The notes beneath the pieces are model-generated. The model searched no databases. It was given only the letters and a program-made list of their open reading frames with translations, and was not told the DNA's origin. DNA of 64,000 bases. It comes from Dyadobacter sp. CECT 9275. Its GTDB lineage: Bacteria > Bacteroidota > Bacteroidia > Cytophagales > Spirosomataceae. The translations under genes and the position numbers were made by a program. This document shows, piece by piece, positions 1 to 8,684 of this stretch. The DNA is taken from positions 1,922,001 to 1,986,000 of the forward strand of contig NZ_CAJRAF010000002.1 of NCBI RefSeq assembly GCF_907164905.1. The letters are read 5' to 3'. The first letter of the stretch is position 1, and each line of letters begins with the position of its first letter.

Positions 1-1475
1 TCAGCTTTATCATCTCCATCTGTATCCGTTAATAACACAAGATTGGTTCCCTGAGAAACGTATACGCCTTCGGCAGCTATTTCAAATCCAACCGGAAGAT
101 GCAGGTGATCTGCAAAGACGGTTTGTTTGTCAGCTTTGCCATCATTATTGGTATCCTCCAGAATGATGATTTTGTCATTTGGCTTGGAATCTCCCGGTTT
201 GTAATGCGGATAGCTTGGCATGGTAGCAATCCATAACCGACCTTTGTTATCAAAAGACATCTGCATGGGTTTGGCAAGATCTGAGAACTCCTCTTCGGAT
301 GCAAAAAGCTCAATTTTATAACCTTCCGGCATTTTCAATTTTTTGAGGGCATCCTGTCCATAAAGATATTCCAGACTTCCGTTTTTCTCCGGGTTGAAAT
401 TGGTTTTTACGGGAGGAAGCGGAGTGGTATGTTTATCCGCTATGGAGAGATCCAGCTTTTCTCCTTTGGAAGCTGCCAGCCAGATGGCCGTATCACGGAT
501 GGCCGTAAGCTCCCGTATCTTTTGAATTTCAGCAGGATAGTTATCCTGCCCAAAAGGATTGTATCGGCGTCCATACACATGCACACCGTTGGGTACCTTG
601 ATATCGTTGTGCCACATCCAGTTTTTTTCAAGTACTGCCGCGTCGACCAGCCCTCTGTTTGCCTCCGCCTTGGGGGTTACTTTACCGAAGAGCTGGTCGG
701 CCAGCAATATCCCAAGTTTTTTATATCCTTCTTCGTTAAGCTGTGAACCGTCAATCGTCAGGTACTCTTTGGTATCGGCATACCATTTCTTTGAAGGTGT
801 GAAAGCATCCACAAACAATACGTTGTTCTGGGCTGCCACTTCTTTCATCGCTTTGGTATAAAGGGCAAGGTTTATATTTTCCTTTTTCCCGTCTGGCAGA
901 TCATATTTTGCGGTAAGATCCTCAAAAGCGATCGGGGATACGATGGCAAGCTGCGGGGCCGTACTTCCATTGTATTTCTGACTGAGCGTGTATTTGATAA
1001 ACGCGTCAAGTTCAGCTTTATAATTGGCCAGCCCGGCAGGTCCCTGAAAAGATTCATTATAACCAAAAAAGGCAACAATCACGTCGGTTTTAAGGCGGGT
1101 CAGCCATTGGTCAGGATATTCAAAATGACCTTCGCTGGCAGAGTTATTGGCATACTCGGTCTGAAATTTTTCGGCCCCTGGGAATGCCCACGGCGAATTA
1201 CGGCTGGCATGGGGCCTGAATCCCGGGGTATCGCCTCCATCGCACATATTTCGGATGAAAAGAGAGCGATCCGGATATCTCACCTGCATTTCGGTTTCAA
1301 ACGAACCGTAGTTCATCATCCTGGATCCGAGGTTATTACCTAACAATACAATACGGGACCCATTACCAATTTTCAGTCCGCCGGGTTCACTGGACTGAAA
1401 AGCACTGAATGCAATAATCGTTAGTCCGACAACGATGATTAAGAGGTTAAGGCTGATTCTTCCGGGTTTAGTCAT
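1..1475 (-). CDS. SGNH hydrolase fused to DUF7133-type dehydrogenase-like propeller (partial, 3' end outside window)
   Basis: One uninterrupted minus-strand frame runs from an ATG at 1475 to the window edge with no stop, so the protein exceeds 491 residues. It opens with an N-terminal hydrophobic signal/anchor (MTKPGRISLNLLIIVVGLTI). A GDSL/SGNH-like domain follows: IVLLGNNLGSRM near residue 36 and a VIVAFFGYNES block. After about residue 390 comes the start of a 'PVC-type' membrane-bound dehydrogenase domain (MPEGYKIELFASEEE, then GRLWIATMPSYP and a calcium-like DTNNDGKAD and DTDGDD). Families of this architecture are common in Bacteroidota and Planctomycetes and usually end in a c-type haem domain, which lies outside this window if present. 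Role inferred: extracytoplasmic carbohydrate processing or oxidation, consistent with the ThuA neighbour. Substrate unknown. Confidence 0.8.
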   Translation of the reverse strand, partial: MTKPGRISLNLLIIVVGLTIIAFSAFQSSEPGGLKIGNGSRIVLLGNNLGSRMMNYGSFETEMQVRYPDRSLFIRNMCDGGDTPGFRPHASRNSPWAFPGAEKFQTEYANNSASEGHFEYPDQWLTRLKTDVIVAFFGYNESFQGPAGLANYKAELDAFIKYTLSQKYNGSTAPQLAIVSPIAFEDLTAKYDLPDGKKENINLALYTKAMKEVAAQNNVLFVDAFTPSKKWYADTKEYLTIDGSQLNEEGYKKLGILLADQLFGKVTPKAEANRGLVDAAVLEKNWMWHNDIKVPNGVHVYGRRYNPFGQDNYPAEIQKIRELTAIRDTAIWLAASKGEKLDLSIADKHTTPLPPVKTNFNPEKNGSLEYLYGQDALKKLKMPEGYKIELFASEEEFSDLAKPMQMSFDNKGRLWIATMPSYPHYKPGDSKPNDKIIILEDTNNDGKADKQTVFADHLHLPVGFEIAAEGVYVSQGTNLVLLTDTDGDDKA

Positions 1476-1536
1476 TTTGATTTTTTTATAATTTTCGCCA
1501 GATATTCTAGTAACACTTTATATTCAATGCGGCGCG

Positions 1537-2403
1537 CTATTTTGCCTCGCGGTACGGAACTTCAATATTAAGTTTCCCTTTCCATGTTTTCGGAATTTTC
1601 AATCCCAAATCCCAGTGAATGGCATTAATCACCAGCCTTTGGAAGGATTCCTCACGGAAGTCTTCTGGATGGCCAAGAGTGGTCATGAATACCTTTCCTC
1701 CAAAAGAATTGGTACCCGTCCATGCCACAGGGTTCTCGATGGCCTCTTTATCGGGATTAACCGACTTCCCCATGAGCAGCCAGGTTGAACCTTTTACCGG
1801 ATAATCGGGAAGTACCCTGTATAACCATGAGCGTGCATGGAAAGGACCTACGCCGGTGAGGATCGGATTTTTGGCTTCACCAGGAATAACGGAAACATCG
1901 GTACTGCTGCTGTGGCCGTAATGCGTATGTTTGGCGGCTCCACCCCAGCCCGGAGGCGAATTCAATGCAAACTCCCCGAACGCATTCCACTTCTCACTTT
2001 CATGTCCTTTGGGGAAATTGAATGCATGGGTGGTGGTCCGAAAGCCCATGACCGGTTTGCCAGTTTTCAGATAGGCTTCAATATGCGCCAGCTGGTCGGG
2101 TGGGAGTTGGCGCCACCTCAGATAAAAAACCGCAAGATCGGCATCCTTCAGGGCTTCAAGGCCGGGGATATTTTTTTCACTGTTATGATCAGGATAGGCT
2201 TTGAGTACTATAGTTCTCATTCCATAGTTTTTTTCAAGTTCCTTGGCAATGAGCGGCAGGGTTTCTTCACCACTGTATTCGTGGTCTCCGGTTACAAAAA
2301 CCACCAAAGGTTTCTTTGCCAGCTTCCTGGGCGGGGTTCCGGAATAGGAACTAGCCCCGGTCAGCATCAGGGAAAGGACCAAGGCTAAAAATTTACATTT
2401 CAT
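1537..2403 (-). CDS. Secreted ThuA-domain protein (trehalose-utilisation-like)
   Basis: 288 residues. An N-terminal signal peptide (MKCKFLALVLSLMLTGASS) is followed by a single ThuA fold: VVFVTGDHEYSGEET at about residue 34, a DLAVFYLRWRQLP block, a central GFRTTTHAF, a GHSSSTDV segment, and a C-terminal FMTTLGHPEDF with VINAIHWDLG. These are the class I glutamine-amidotransferase-like landmarks of the ThuA family. The family is linked to sugar or glycoside catabolism, but the reaction is not settled for most members. It lies 61 bases upstream (in transcription) of the SGNH/DUF7133 gene on the same strand, and the two are probably co-transcribed. In Bacteroidota, ThuA-like domains are also frequently joined to DUF7133-type dehydrogenases, which supports a shared pathway. 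Confidence 0.85.
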   Translation of the reverse strand: MKCKFLALVLSLMLTGASSYSGTPPRKLAKKPLVVFVTGDHEYSGEETLPLIAKELEKNYGMRTIVLKAYPDHNSEKNIPGLEALKDADLAVFYLRWRQLPPDQLAHIEAYLKTGKPVMGFRTTTHAFNFPKGHESEKWNAFGEFALNSPPGWGGAAKHTHYGHSSSTDVSVIPGEAKNPILTGVGPFHARSWLYRVLPDYPVKGSTWLLMGKSVNPDKEAIENPVAWTGTNSFGGKVFMTTLGHPEDFREESFQRLVINAIHWDLGLKIPKTWKGKLNIEVPYREAK

Positions 2404-2641
2404 GATTTCTGGATTAACTTCTGGGCTGGTAATATGAAAAAACGAACTTCCTCAGAATAGTGAAGTCAATCATGGCTGCTTTCTACCTGTAATTGCAGGC
2501 AGAAATAAGATTGGCTTATTCTGGATTAATGACAAGACTTTTTTATCCAAATTTTCCCTTATCAAGTACTATCCTGAATAAGTCAGCATGAACCTGTCAT
2601 CACCACTCATTTTGAGCCTGACTCGGGCCAGATCAAGCTGG

Positions 2642-3562
2642 CTAATTGAATTTCAAACCCAGTGTCAGAGAGGCGCGTGAAAGGTCTTCGAAGCGATCTG
2701 AGGAAAAAGTTATTACTTCAGTAGTGCCCCCCACTTCCCTTTTTAATTTATAAGAGGAGCTCAGAAAACATTGTCCAGACAGGCTAACGGCGCATTTTTT
2801 ACCAATACGCTGTTCCAAACCTATGGATATTCCCCAGGCCATGGTGTTGGCGGAGAGCCGTGTATCCACTCCATCGACAACTGCATTGTTTCTGAAAGGC
2901 TGGTACCCAAGCCAAAAACCTGTCAGTACGGAAGTCTTCTGAAATTTCAAAGGCGCACGGTAAAGCAGACCGGACCCGAGAAAACTGATCATGATATTGT
3001 CTTTATTCCGGGCGTCGCGGGTTCCTGTACTGAAATAAGTATCGTACCTCCATCCTATCCCTATTTTCCGGCATGGAAAATAACCGGCATCCAGACCAAA
3101 GGATACTCCAGACCTGAGTTTTTTATGATAATTGAGCGCTGCTTTGCTCATTCCAATGCGGGAGCGGTTGAGCCGGTATCCTAAACCACCGTAAAATCCA
3201 AATTGCCATTTCGGAAGTTTTTTCCAGGAAAGCAGCGTATCCGCCAATGTAGTGCCATGCAGAGGAATTTCTACTTTTACGGGATGGGCTTCAACCATTT
3301 TTGTTGTATCATGTACCATGGTATTGCTTTTCTGAGTGTAGTACCCGGGTGCCAGGGTGCTGATCTCGCCCTTTTTAAGTTCCTGAACGGAGTCAGGTTT
3401 GCTAGCTAAAAAAAAACGAACGAGTTCCGTTGTTTGCTCCAATATACTACAATTGATTGAATCCTGTCGGACCGTCACGATCAGATCCTGTGAAAAGGCA
3501 TGAGCGGTCGAAAGAAAAAATAGGACAATGAGCGTAAAACAGTTCTTCACGTATTCCAGCAT
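2642..3562 (-). CDS. Predicted outer-membrane beta-barrel protein, function unknown
   Basis: 306 residues with a signal peptide ending near residue 25 (LFFLSTAHAFSQ). The early mature part (DLIVTVRQDSINCSILEQ) resembles the short 'DxIxTxxGDSIxCxI' leader domain seen on many Bacteroidota envelope proteins. From about residue 115 the sequence alternates aromatic/glycine strands (FGFYGGLGYRL, GVSFGLDAGYF, IGWRYDTYFS, LTGFWLGYQPF) and ends in LTLGLKFN. This is typical of a small outer-membrane barrel with a C-terminal aromatic targeting strand. I cannot assign a ligand or enzyme activity. It stands alone between short intergenic gaps on the minus strand. Confidence 0.65.
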   Translation of the reverse strand: MLEYVKNCFTLIVLFFLSTAHAFSQDLIVTVRQDSINCSILEQTTELVRFFLASKPDSVQELKKGEISTLAPGYYTQKSNTMVHDTTKMVEAHPVKVEIPLHGTTLADTLLSWKKLPKWQFGFYGGLGYRLNRSRIGMSKAALNYHKKLRSGVSFGLDAGYFPCRKIGIGWRYDTYFSTGTRDARNKDNIMISFLGSGLLYRAPLKFQKTSVLTGFWLGYQPFRNNAVVDGVDTRLSANTMAWGISIGLEQRIGKKCAVSLSGQCFLSSSYKLKREVGGTTEVITFSSDRFEDLSRASLTLGLKFN

Positions 3563-3766
3563 TCCATGGTTGAATATAGGCTCAAAGATAAAAGAATATC
3601 ATTGCCAGGTTATATCCGTTTACCAGGAAATTGCTTGCAAACAAACACAACACGTATCTTTTTTCATTTTTTGCAGGATAATAACAAACATCCTCAGCCT
3701 CGGGGAGACCCCGTTCACGGAGCCGCCGGAAGCAAAAAAAAGATATGTCCATTTTAACAATTAATA

Positions 3767-4180
3767 TTATTCATACTTACGCCACGCTCCGATGACGGCC
3801 CCGTTTACCCCATAAACCAATATGCTGGAGCCTCCGTTGATTACTGACAGCAGCAGCGGTTTCATTGCAAACATATCTTTAACAGTACCTTCAAAACCAA
3901 TAAAAACAGTCCCGATGAGTACCCCGGTAATGAATCCCGAAAGCATGGAACGGACAGGTATTTTGGTATACAACCAAGCTAGGGTATACATGGAAAACGA
4001 TGTGGAGACGATACTGGCAAGGTAGGGCACCGGGCTGGATGCCGATTTGACCTGCTCAGGCGAAAGACCGCTCAGGCTTACCCAAATTTCGGAGAAGGCA
4101 TTATACCACAAAGCAGGTATGACCTGGCCAAGCACCACACACACCACAACAGCCCACAAATTGACAGCTTGTTTTCTCAT
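3767..4180 (-). CDS. DUF1761-like small membrane protein
   Basis: 137 residues with four hydrophobic segments, at about 8-26, 48-68, 78-98 and 108-130. The opening (NLWAVVVCVVLGQVIPALWY), the SLSGLSPEQ loop and the later tract beginning FITGVLIGTVFIGFEG match the layout of the DUF1761 family (Trp-Tyr after helix 1, then a 'SGLt.e' loop). Family function is unknown. Located in the inner membrane. It reads in the same direction as queG, with 77 bases between them; nothing links the two functionally. Confidence 0.6.
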   Translation of the reverse strand: MRKQAVNLWAVVVCVVLGQVIPALWYNAFSEIWVSLSGLSPEQVKSASSPVPYLASIVSTSFSMYTLAWLYTKIPVRSMLSGFITGVLIGTVFIGFEGTVKDMFAMKPLLLSVINGGSSILVYGVNGAVIGAWRKYE

Positions 4181-4257
4181 TTCAGAACGATTATCGCGTT
4201 ATAAAAAAGAACCAGTGAGAGCCAAATATAATGTATTTATGAATGGGTGGTATTTTT

Positions 4258-5202
4258 TCAAACAGGTTTAACAAAATCTATATTCCGTTTCAGCCCCTGG
4301 TATTTGGATCGTTTCACCGGCGATTTCCTGAAAACTTCCCGGAAAACTTCTTCTGTGATTTCTTCCCAATCTGATTTCGTAAAGCCAGCCAGTTGCTCCG
4401 ACAACGAAAACGCATTGGTCTTATGCGGTGTGGCAAAGCGGTTCCACGGACACACATCCTGGCATATATCACACCCGAATATCCAGTTATTGAATTTTCC
4501 TTTGACCTCTTCCGGAATCGCCTCTTTCAGTTCAATGGTAAAATAACTGATACACTTGCTCCCATCCACAACGTAGGGTTCTGCTATGGCGTCGGTAGGG
4601 CACGCATCTACACAGCGGGTGCAGGTACCGCAGTAATCCTGGATCTCCCTGTCGGGTTCCAGATCAAGGTCACAGATAATTTCCCCTATAAAAAAGAAAC
4701 TACCCATATCTCTGTTCAATAAATTGGAATGCTTCCCCACCCAGCCGAGCCCGCTCCTGGCCGCCCATACCTTATCCATCACGGGAGCAGAATCTACAAA
4801 AATCCGCCCGGAAACCTCCCCAATCTCTTCCTGGATCAGGATGAGTAATTGCGCCAGTTTTTCTTTCAGGACATAATGATAGTCAGTCCCGTAAGCATAT
4901 TTGGATATTTTCAGATCGTCGGCACCTTCCGCAAGTTTTTCTTCCGGGTAATAATTCAGGAGAACCGAAATAACACTTTTTGCCCCATCTACCAGCCGGG
5001 TGGGGTCAAGGCGTTTGTCAAAATGATTAGCCATGTACCCCATAGCCCCATGGCGGTTCTGGTTCAGCCAGTTCTCCAGCCTTGGAGCCTCTTTTTCAAG
5101 GAATTCCGCTTTTGAAATACCACAGAAATCAAAGCCTGCCTCGGCAGCTTTCACCTTCACAACCGCACTCCTTTCCTGGCGTATTATATCCGCTGTAGTC
5201 AT
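4258..5202 (-). CDS. queG: Epoxyqueuosine reductase QueG
   Basis: 314 residues, the usual length for QueG. It catalyses the last step of queuosine formation, reducing epoxyqueuosine to queuosine in the tRNA anticodon, with cobalamin and two [4Fe-4S] clusters. Visible motifs: [15 protein letters not shown] at the N terminus, [10 protein letters not shown], the first ferredoxin motif [16 protein letters not shown], and the second C-x2-C-x3-C set ([16 protein letters not shown]). The start ATG at 5202 is divergent from grpE, with 114 bases between. A second queuosine gene, queD, lies at about 39.4 kb, so the pathway is dispersed in this genome. Confidence 0.95.
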   Translation of the reverse strand: MTTADIIRQERSAVVKVKAAEAGFDFCGISKAEFLEKEAPRLENWLNQNRHGAMGYMANHFDKRLDPTRLVDGAKSVISVLLNYYPEEKLAEGADDLKISKYAYGTDYHYVLKEKLAQLLILIQEEIGEVSGRIFVDSAPVMDKVWAARSGLGWVGKHSNLLNRDMGSFFFIGEIICDLDLEPDREIQDYCGTCTRCVDACPTDAIAEPYVVDGSKCISYFTIELKEAIPEEVKGKFNNWIFGCDICQDVCPWNRFATPHKTNAFSLSEQLAGFTKSDWEEITEEVFREVFRKSPVKRSKYQGLKRNIDFVKPV

Positions 5203-5281
5203 GCTCCAAAGTTACAAATTGCTCTTTAAAATGTCATCTTGTCAGTTTTTTAACTTCTGGCAAAGTAATTTAGCAGGCAGA

Positions 5282-5297
5282 AACATATTAATATGTT
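5282..5297. promoter_or_regulatory. 16-bp perfect palindrome in the queG-grpE divergent region
   Basis: AACATATTAATATGTT is a perfect 16-base palindrome 20 bases upstream of the grpE start and inside the divergent queG/grpE gap. It could be an operator or just AT-rich chance. No CIRCE element (TTAGCACTC inverted repeat) is present, so HrcA-type control of grpE is not supported. Confidence 0.35.
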
Positions 5298-5316
5298 ATC
5301 AAAATTGTGGTGAATT

Positions 5317-5895
5317 ATGCCGGAAAATACAGAATACAACCTCGATAAAGAGGAACTGAACGAAGATACTGACAAGATTACCAGCGAGGGGGAAATAATA
5401 GACGCCGAATTTGCGACGGCGGAAGAAGAAGCTCCACAGGAAAAAAATACGGACGAGAGCCACAAAGCCGAAGTGGCAGAGCTGAAAGAGAAATATTTAA
5501 GGCTCTATGCCGACTTCGAAAACTTCCGCAGAAGAACTGCCAAAGAAAAACTTGAGATGATTTCCGGTGCAGGAGCCGAAATGATGAAAGCAGTACTTCC
5601 TGTAGTAGACGACTTTGAGAGAGCAAAAGTTTCTTTTGATTCCTCTACAGACATAGATGCGTTACGGGAAGGTGTGGACTTAATTTACACCAAACTCTTG
5701 AAAACACTGGAATCAAAAGGACTGAAAGCCATGGCGTCAAAAGGAGAAAGTTTTGATGCAGATCTGCATGAATCCATTGCCCAGTTCCCTGCCCCTTCGG
5801 ATGATCTGAAAGGAAAAGTGATTGACGAGATCGAAAAAGGATACTATCTCAACGACAAGGTAATCCGTTACGCCAAGGTAATCGTTGGTTCGTAA
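5317..5895 (+). CDS. grpE: Nucleotide exchange factor GrpE
   Basis: 192 residues. Acidic, low-complexity N terminus (residues 1-50, many E/D). Next comes a long coiled-coil (HKAEVAELKEKYLRLYADFENFRRR, given here as its core: LRLYADFENFRRRT) and the C-terminal beta domain with VVDDFERA, LLKTLESKGL, FDADLHESIAQ and VIRYAKVIVG. GrpE releases ADP from DnaK in the cytoplasmic Hsp70 cycle. It is followed at 190 bases by dnaJ on the same strand; dnaK is not in the window. Start chosen at the only ATG before the acidic region. Confidence 0.95.
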   Translation: MPENTEYNLDKEELNEDTDKITSEGEIIDAEFATAEEEAPQEKNTDESHKAEVAELKEKYLRLYADFENFRRRTAKEKLEMISGAGAEMMKAVLPVVDDFERAKVSFDSSTDIDALREGVDLIYTKLLKTLESKGLKAMASKGESFDADLHESIAQFPAPSDDLKGKVIDEIEKGYYLNDKVIRYAKVIVGS

Positions 5896-5953
5896 GAAAA
5901 AATTATGGCAATAGGTTTATGCCTGGGGCTAATGAGAAGTTCAGTAACAATTT

Positions 5954-5977
5954 GCCTGCCGGGGTGATCCGGCGGGC
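5954..5977. other. GC-rich hairpin between grpE and dnaJ
   Basis: A 9-bp stem (GCCTGCCGG with CCGGCGGGC, one mismatch) closes a 6-base loop about 60 bases after the grpE stop. No T-run follows, so it is not a standard intrinsic terminator. It may stabilise the grpE message end. Confidence 0.4.
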
Positions 5978-6011
5978 AATCATAATAATATCAAAACTAA
6001 ATGCATGATGT

Positions 6012-6038
6012 AATGATGACCACTCATCATTAATTTTT
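6012..6038 (+). terminator. Possible weak terminator between grpE and dnaJ
   Basis: An 8-bp perfect AT-rich inverted repeat (AATGATGA, 4-base loop, TCATCATT) is followed by AATTTTT. Weak stem, hence low confidence. If it works, grpE and dnaJ would be partly uncoupled. Confidence 0.3.
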
Positions 6039-6085
6039 CATGATGACAGATTACTTCGTTACATTATACATTTGATCATATTACA

Positions 6086-7249
6086 ATGGCTAAGAAAAGA
6101 GATTTTTACGAGGTGTTGGGTGTAGACCGCGGGGCTTCGGCTGACGAAATAAAGAAGGCTTACAGAAAACTTGCTATCAAATTTCACCCTGACAAAAATC
6201 CTGATGACCCATCGGCTGAGGATAAATTCAAGGAAGCAGCCGAGGCATATAGTATACTGAGCGATGAAAGCAAACGTCAGAGATATGATCAGTATGGTCA
6301 TGCCGGTGTGAGTGGTGCAGGCGGTGGGGGAGCTGGCGGGTTCAGCGGCGGATTTTCAATGGATGATATCTTCTCTCAATTTGGAGATATCTTCGGAGAC
6401 AGCAGCCCTTTCGGAGACATTTTCGGACGCGGCGGAGGTGGTGGCGGACGCCGCATGAAGAAGGGCTCAGACCTCCGCATTAAGCTTAAGCTGAATCTGG
6501 AAGAAATCGCCAATGGGGTTGAGAAAAAAATAAAAGTAAAACGCCACGTTACCTGCAACACTTGTGGCGGAAACGGTGCCAAAAACGGAACATCACTTAC
6601 CAACTGCGGCAGCTGTAACGGTACGGGTCAGGTTAGGAAAGTAGTGAGCACCATGCTTGGGCAAATGGTATCTACCAGTACCTGCCCCACTTGTAACGGG
6701 GATGGTAAAATCATCAGTGAAAGATGTGACTCCTGTGCAGGAGAAGGTCGTTTATTACAGGACGACCTGATCACCCTGAATATTCCCGGAGGGGTTGCCG
6801 AAGGTATGCAGCTCTCCATGTCTTCAAAGGGGAACGTACCTCCCCGTGGCGGCATAGCAGGTGATCTGCTCATTGTGATCGAGGAAGAGGAAGACAGCCA
6901 GCTGAAGCGTGATGGCAATAATGTGGTATTTGATATGCACCTCAGCTTTATAGATGCAACGCTGGGAACGTCTACCGAAATACCCACTATTGACGGGAAA
7001 GCCCGCATTACCATTGACGCCGGAACACAGGCCGGGAAAATTTTAAGGCTGAAAGGAAAAGGAATCAAGGATATTAACGGATATGGAAAAGGGGATCAGC
7101 TGGTACATATCAATGTATGGACTCCTCAGCAACTTACCTCGGATGAGCGGCAAACGCTGGAATCACTACGGCACTCACCGAACTTCCAACCCAAACCGGG
7201 TAAAAACGAAAAGGGATTTTTTGACAAAATGAAAGATTTCTTCCACTGA
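6086..7249 (+). CDS. dnaJ: Chaperone protein DnaJ (Hsp40)
   Basis: 387 residues in full class I layout. The J domain (1-70) carries the HPD motif ([12 protein letters not shown]). A Gly/Phe-rich linker follows at about 73-120. The zinc domain has four CxxCxGxG repeats ([32 protein letters not shown]) at about 152-220, and the C-terminal substrate-binding domains follow. It stimulates DnaK ATPase and delivers unfolded substrates. It follows grpE in the same direction. A TACATTTG -7-like element sits only 12 bases before the start without a good upstream partner, so a separate promoter is uncertain. Confidence 0.97.
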   Translation: MAKKRDFYEVLGVDRGASADEIKKAYRKLAIKFHPDKNPDDPSAEDKFKEAAEAYSILSDESKRQRYDQYGHAGVSGAGGGGAGGFSGGFSMDDIFSQFGDIFGDSSPFGDIFGRGGGGGGRRMKKGSDLRIKLKLNLEEIANGVEKKIKVKRHVTCNTCGGNGAKNGTSLTNCGSCNGTGQVRKVVSTMLGQMVSTSTCPTCNGDGKIISERCDSCAGEGRLLQDDLITLNIPGGVAEGMQLSMSSKGNVPPRGGIAGDLLIVIEEEEDSQLKRDGNNVVFDMHLSFIDATLGTSTEIPTIDGKARITIDAGTQAGKILRLKGKGIKDINGYGKGDQLVHINVWTPQQLTSDERQTLESLRHSPNFQPKPGKNEKGFFDKMKDFFH

Positions 7250-7265
7250 TGATCCCAGACTATAC

Positions 7266-7297
7266 GAGCCGCTTTTCACAAGGCGGCTCTTTTTTTG
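7266..7297 (+). terminator. Intrinsic terminator after dnaJ
   Basis: A 7-bp GC-rich stem (GAGCCGC / GCGGCTC) with a 10-base loop is followed directly by eight T's, 17 bases after the dnaJ stop. Confidence 0.85.
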
Positions 7298-7376
7298 TCA
7301 CAGGCTCTGTTCCATCATACTGCGTTTGTTAACTTGCCCTTGATATAACCTGTTCATCAATAATGGTATCCCAAAT

Positions 7377-8585
7377 ATGAAAATCATCAAAAAATTCCGT
7401 TCCGGATGTATGCTCCTTTCCGGCATGCTGTTTTCTCTCCCTATGTTATACGGCCAAAATCAGACAGAAAAAGATGTTGTGACCTTTGCTACCTACAACG
7501 TAAGTATGGAAGCGCAGAACTACGTAAAAAGTAAAGACATCACGTTATCGGAACAAATTTTGGTGAACGAACTTGCCAAAGGCACCAATGAACAAATCCG
7601 CAACATCGCCTCCATTATCCAGACCGTAAGACCTGACGTTATTTTACTGAATGAATTTGATTACATCCAGGACCCAAAGTCCGGTATCCTGCAATTTATA
7701 GAGGGGTATCTGAATCAGGGACAAAACGGCAAACAGGGTATCGACTATCCCTATTATTATTACACCACCGTAAACACGGGCCAGCCGAGCCCATTTGACC
7801 TGGATAACAATGGCAAGTCCGAGAAATTTGGGTCGGACGCCTGGGGCTTCGGTCTTTTCCCAGGACAATACGGAATGGTACTCCTGTCAAAATTCCCCAT
7901 CCTGACCGACCAGGTACGTACCTTCCAGCACTTTAAATGGAAAGATATGCCAGGAGCACTGCAGACAAAAAAAGCAGATGGTACCGACTGGTATTCACCT
8001 GAGGCCTGGAACCAGTTTCCGCTTTCTTCCAAATCTCACTGGGATATACCTGTCGGGATAGGGAAGAAGGTAATACATATACTGGCAAGCCATCCCACCC
8101 CACCCACTTTTGACGGTGCCGAGGATCGTAACGGCAAACGGAATCACGATGAGATCCGGTTTTGGCAGGATTACATCCACCCGGCAAAAAGCAGTTATAT
8201 TTATGACGATAAGGGAAAAACCGGTGGACTGGCAGAAAAAACAAGGTTCGTGATCCTGGGTGATCAAAACGCCTCACCGGATGAAGGAAATGCCATCTCC
8301 TCAGGAATCCGATCCTTACTGGCAGATTCTAAAATTAATGCAGAAAATAGTCCCGCTAGCACGGGCGGGGCGCAGCATTCGGCCAACAACGTATTTGCCA
8401 AAAACCATACTGCTTTCTGGCGGATGCGTGCCGATTACGTTCTTCCCTCCCGATGGGGATTTAAAGTCCGGGAAAGCGGGGTTTTCTGGCCTGCCAAGGG
8501 AGAACCGATGGCTGAGCTGGTTGAGAAACGGGAAGCCAGTTCGGATCACCGCATGGTATGGGTAAAAGTGGCACTAACCGACTAA
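7377..8585 (+). CDS. Secreted endonuclease/exonuclease/phosphatase-family protein
   Basis: 402 residues. Signal peptide at 1-26 (SGMLFSLPMLYGQ). EEP-fold motifs appear in order: FATYNVSME (Asn of the metal site), VILLNEFDY (metal-binding Glu), ILASHPTPPTF (catalytic His region), VILGDQNASPDEG (Asp and Asn pair) and the closing SSDHRMVW (catalytic Asp-His). The family includes phosphodiesterases acting on nucleic acids, phospholipids and inositol phosphates. The substrate cannot be read from sequence, but the secreted location argues against DNA repair. Flanked by terminators on both sides, so it is a single-gene unit. Confidence 0.85.
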   Translation: MKIIKKFRSGCMLLSGMLFSLPMLYGQNQTEKDVVTFATYNVSMEAQNYVKSKDITLSEQILVNELAKGTNEQIRNIASIIQTVRPDVILLNEFDYIQDPKSGILQFIEGYLNQGQNGKQGIDYPYYYYTTVNTGQPSPFDLDNNGKSEKFGSDAWGFGLFPGQYGMVLLSKFPILTDQVRTFQHFKWKDMPGALQTKKADGTDWYSPEAWNQFPLSSKSHWDIPVGIGKKVIHILASHPTPPTFDGAEDRNGKRNHDEIRFWQDYIHPAKSSYIYDDKGKTGGLAEKTRFVILGDQNASPDEGNAISSGIRSLLADSKINAENSPASTGGAQHSANNVFAKNHTAFWRMRADYVLPSRWGFKVRESGVFWPAKGEPMAELVEKREASSDHRMVWVKVALTD

Positions 8586-8600
8586 CAGGCAACAGTCCAT

Positions 8601-8648
8601 AAATGAAAAAGTGCCGGAAGCATCATTTGCTCCGGCACTTTTTCATTT
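8601..8648. terminator. Bidirectional terminator between convergent genes
   Basis: An 18-bp perfect inverted repeat (8601-8618 with 8631-8648; core AAAAAGTGCCGGA / TCCGGCACTTTTT) has a 12-base loop. A-tract and T-tract flanks let it work on both strands, between the phosphatase-fold gene (+) and the DUF2723 gene (-). Confidence 0.9.
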
Positions 8649-8684
8649 ACATGTATCTTTCCAATCGCGAACCGCTATTCCTTT

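Noticed and set aside
429..1343. Plus-strand small reading frames opposite the SGNH/DUF7133 gene
   Set aside because: They are antisense shadows of one continuous minus-strand gene that leaves the window without a stop.
5250..5275. Sigma-54 (-24/-12) promoter upstream of grpE
   Set aside because: TGGCA and TAGCA are present but the GG-to-GC spacing is 12, not the required 10 bases.
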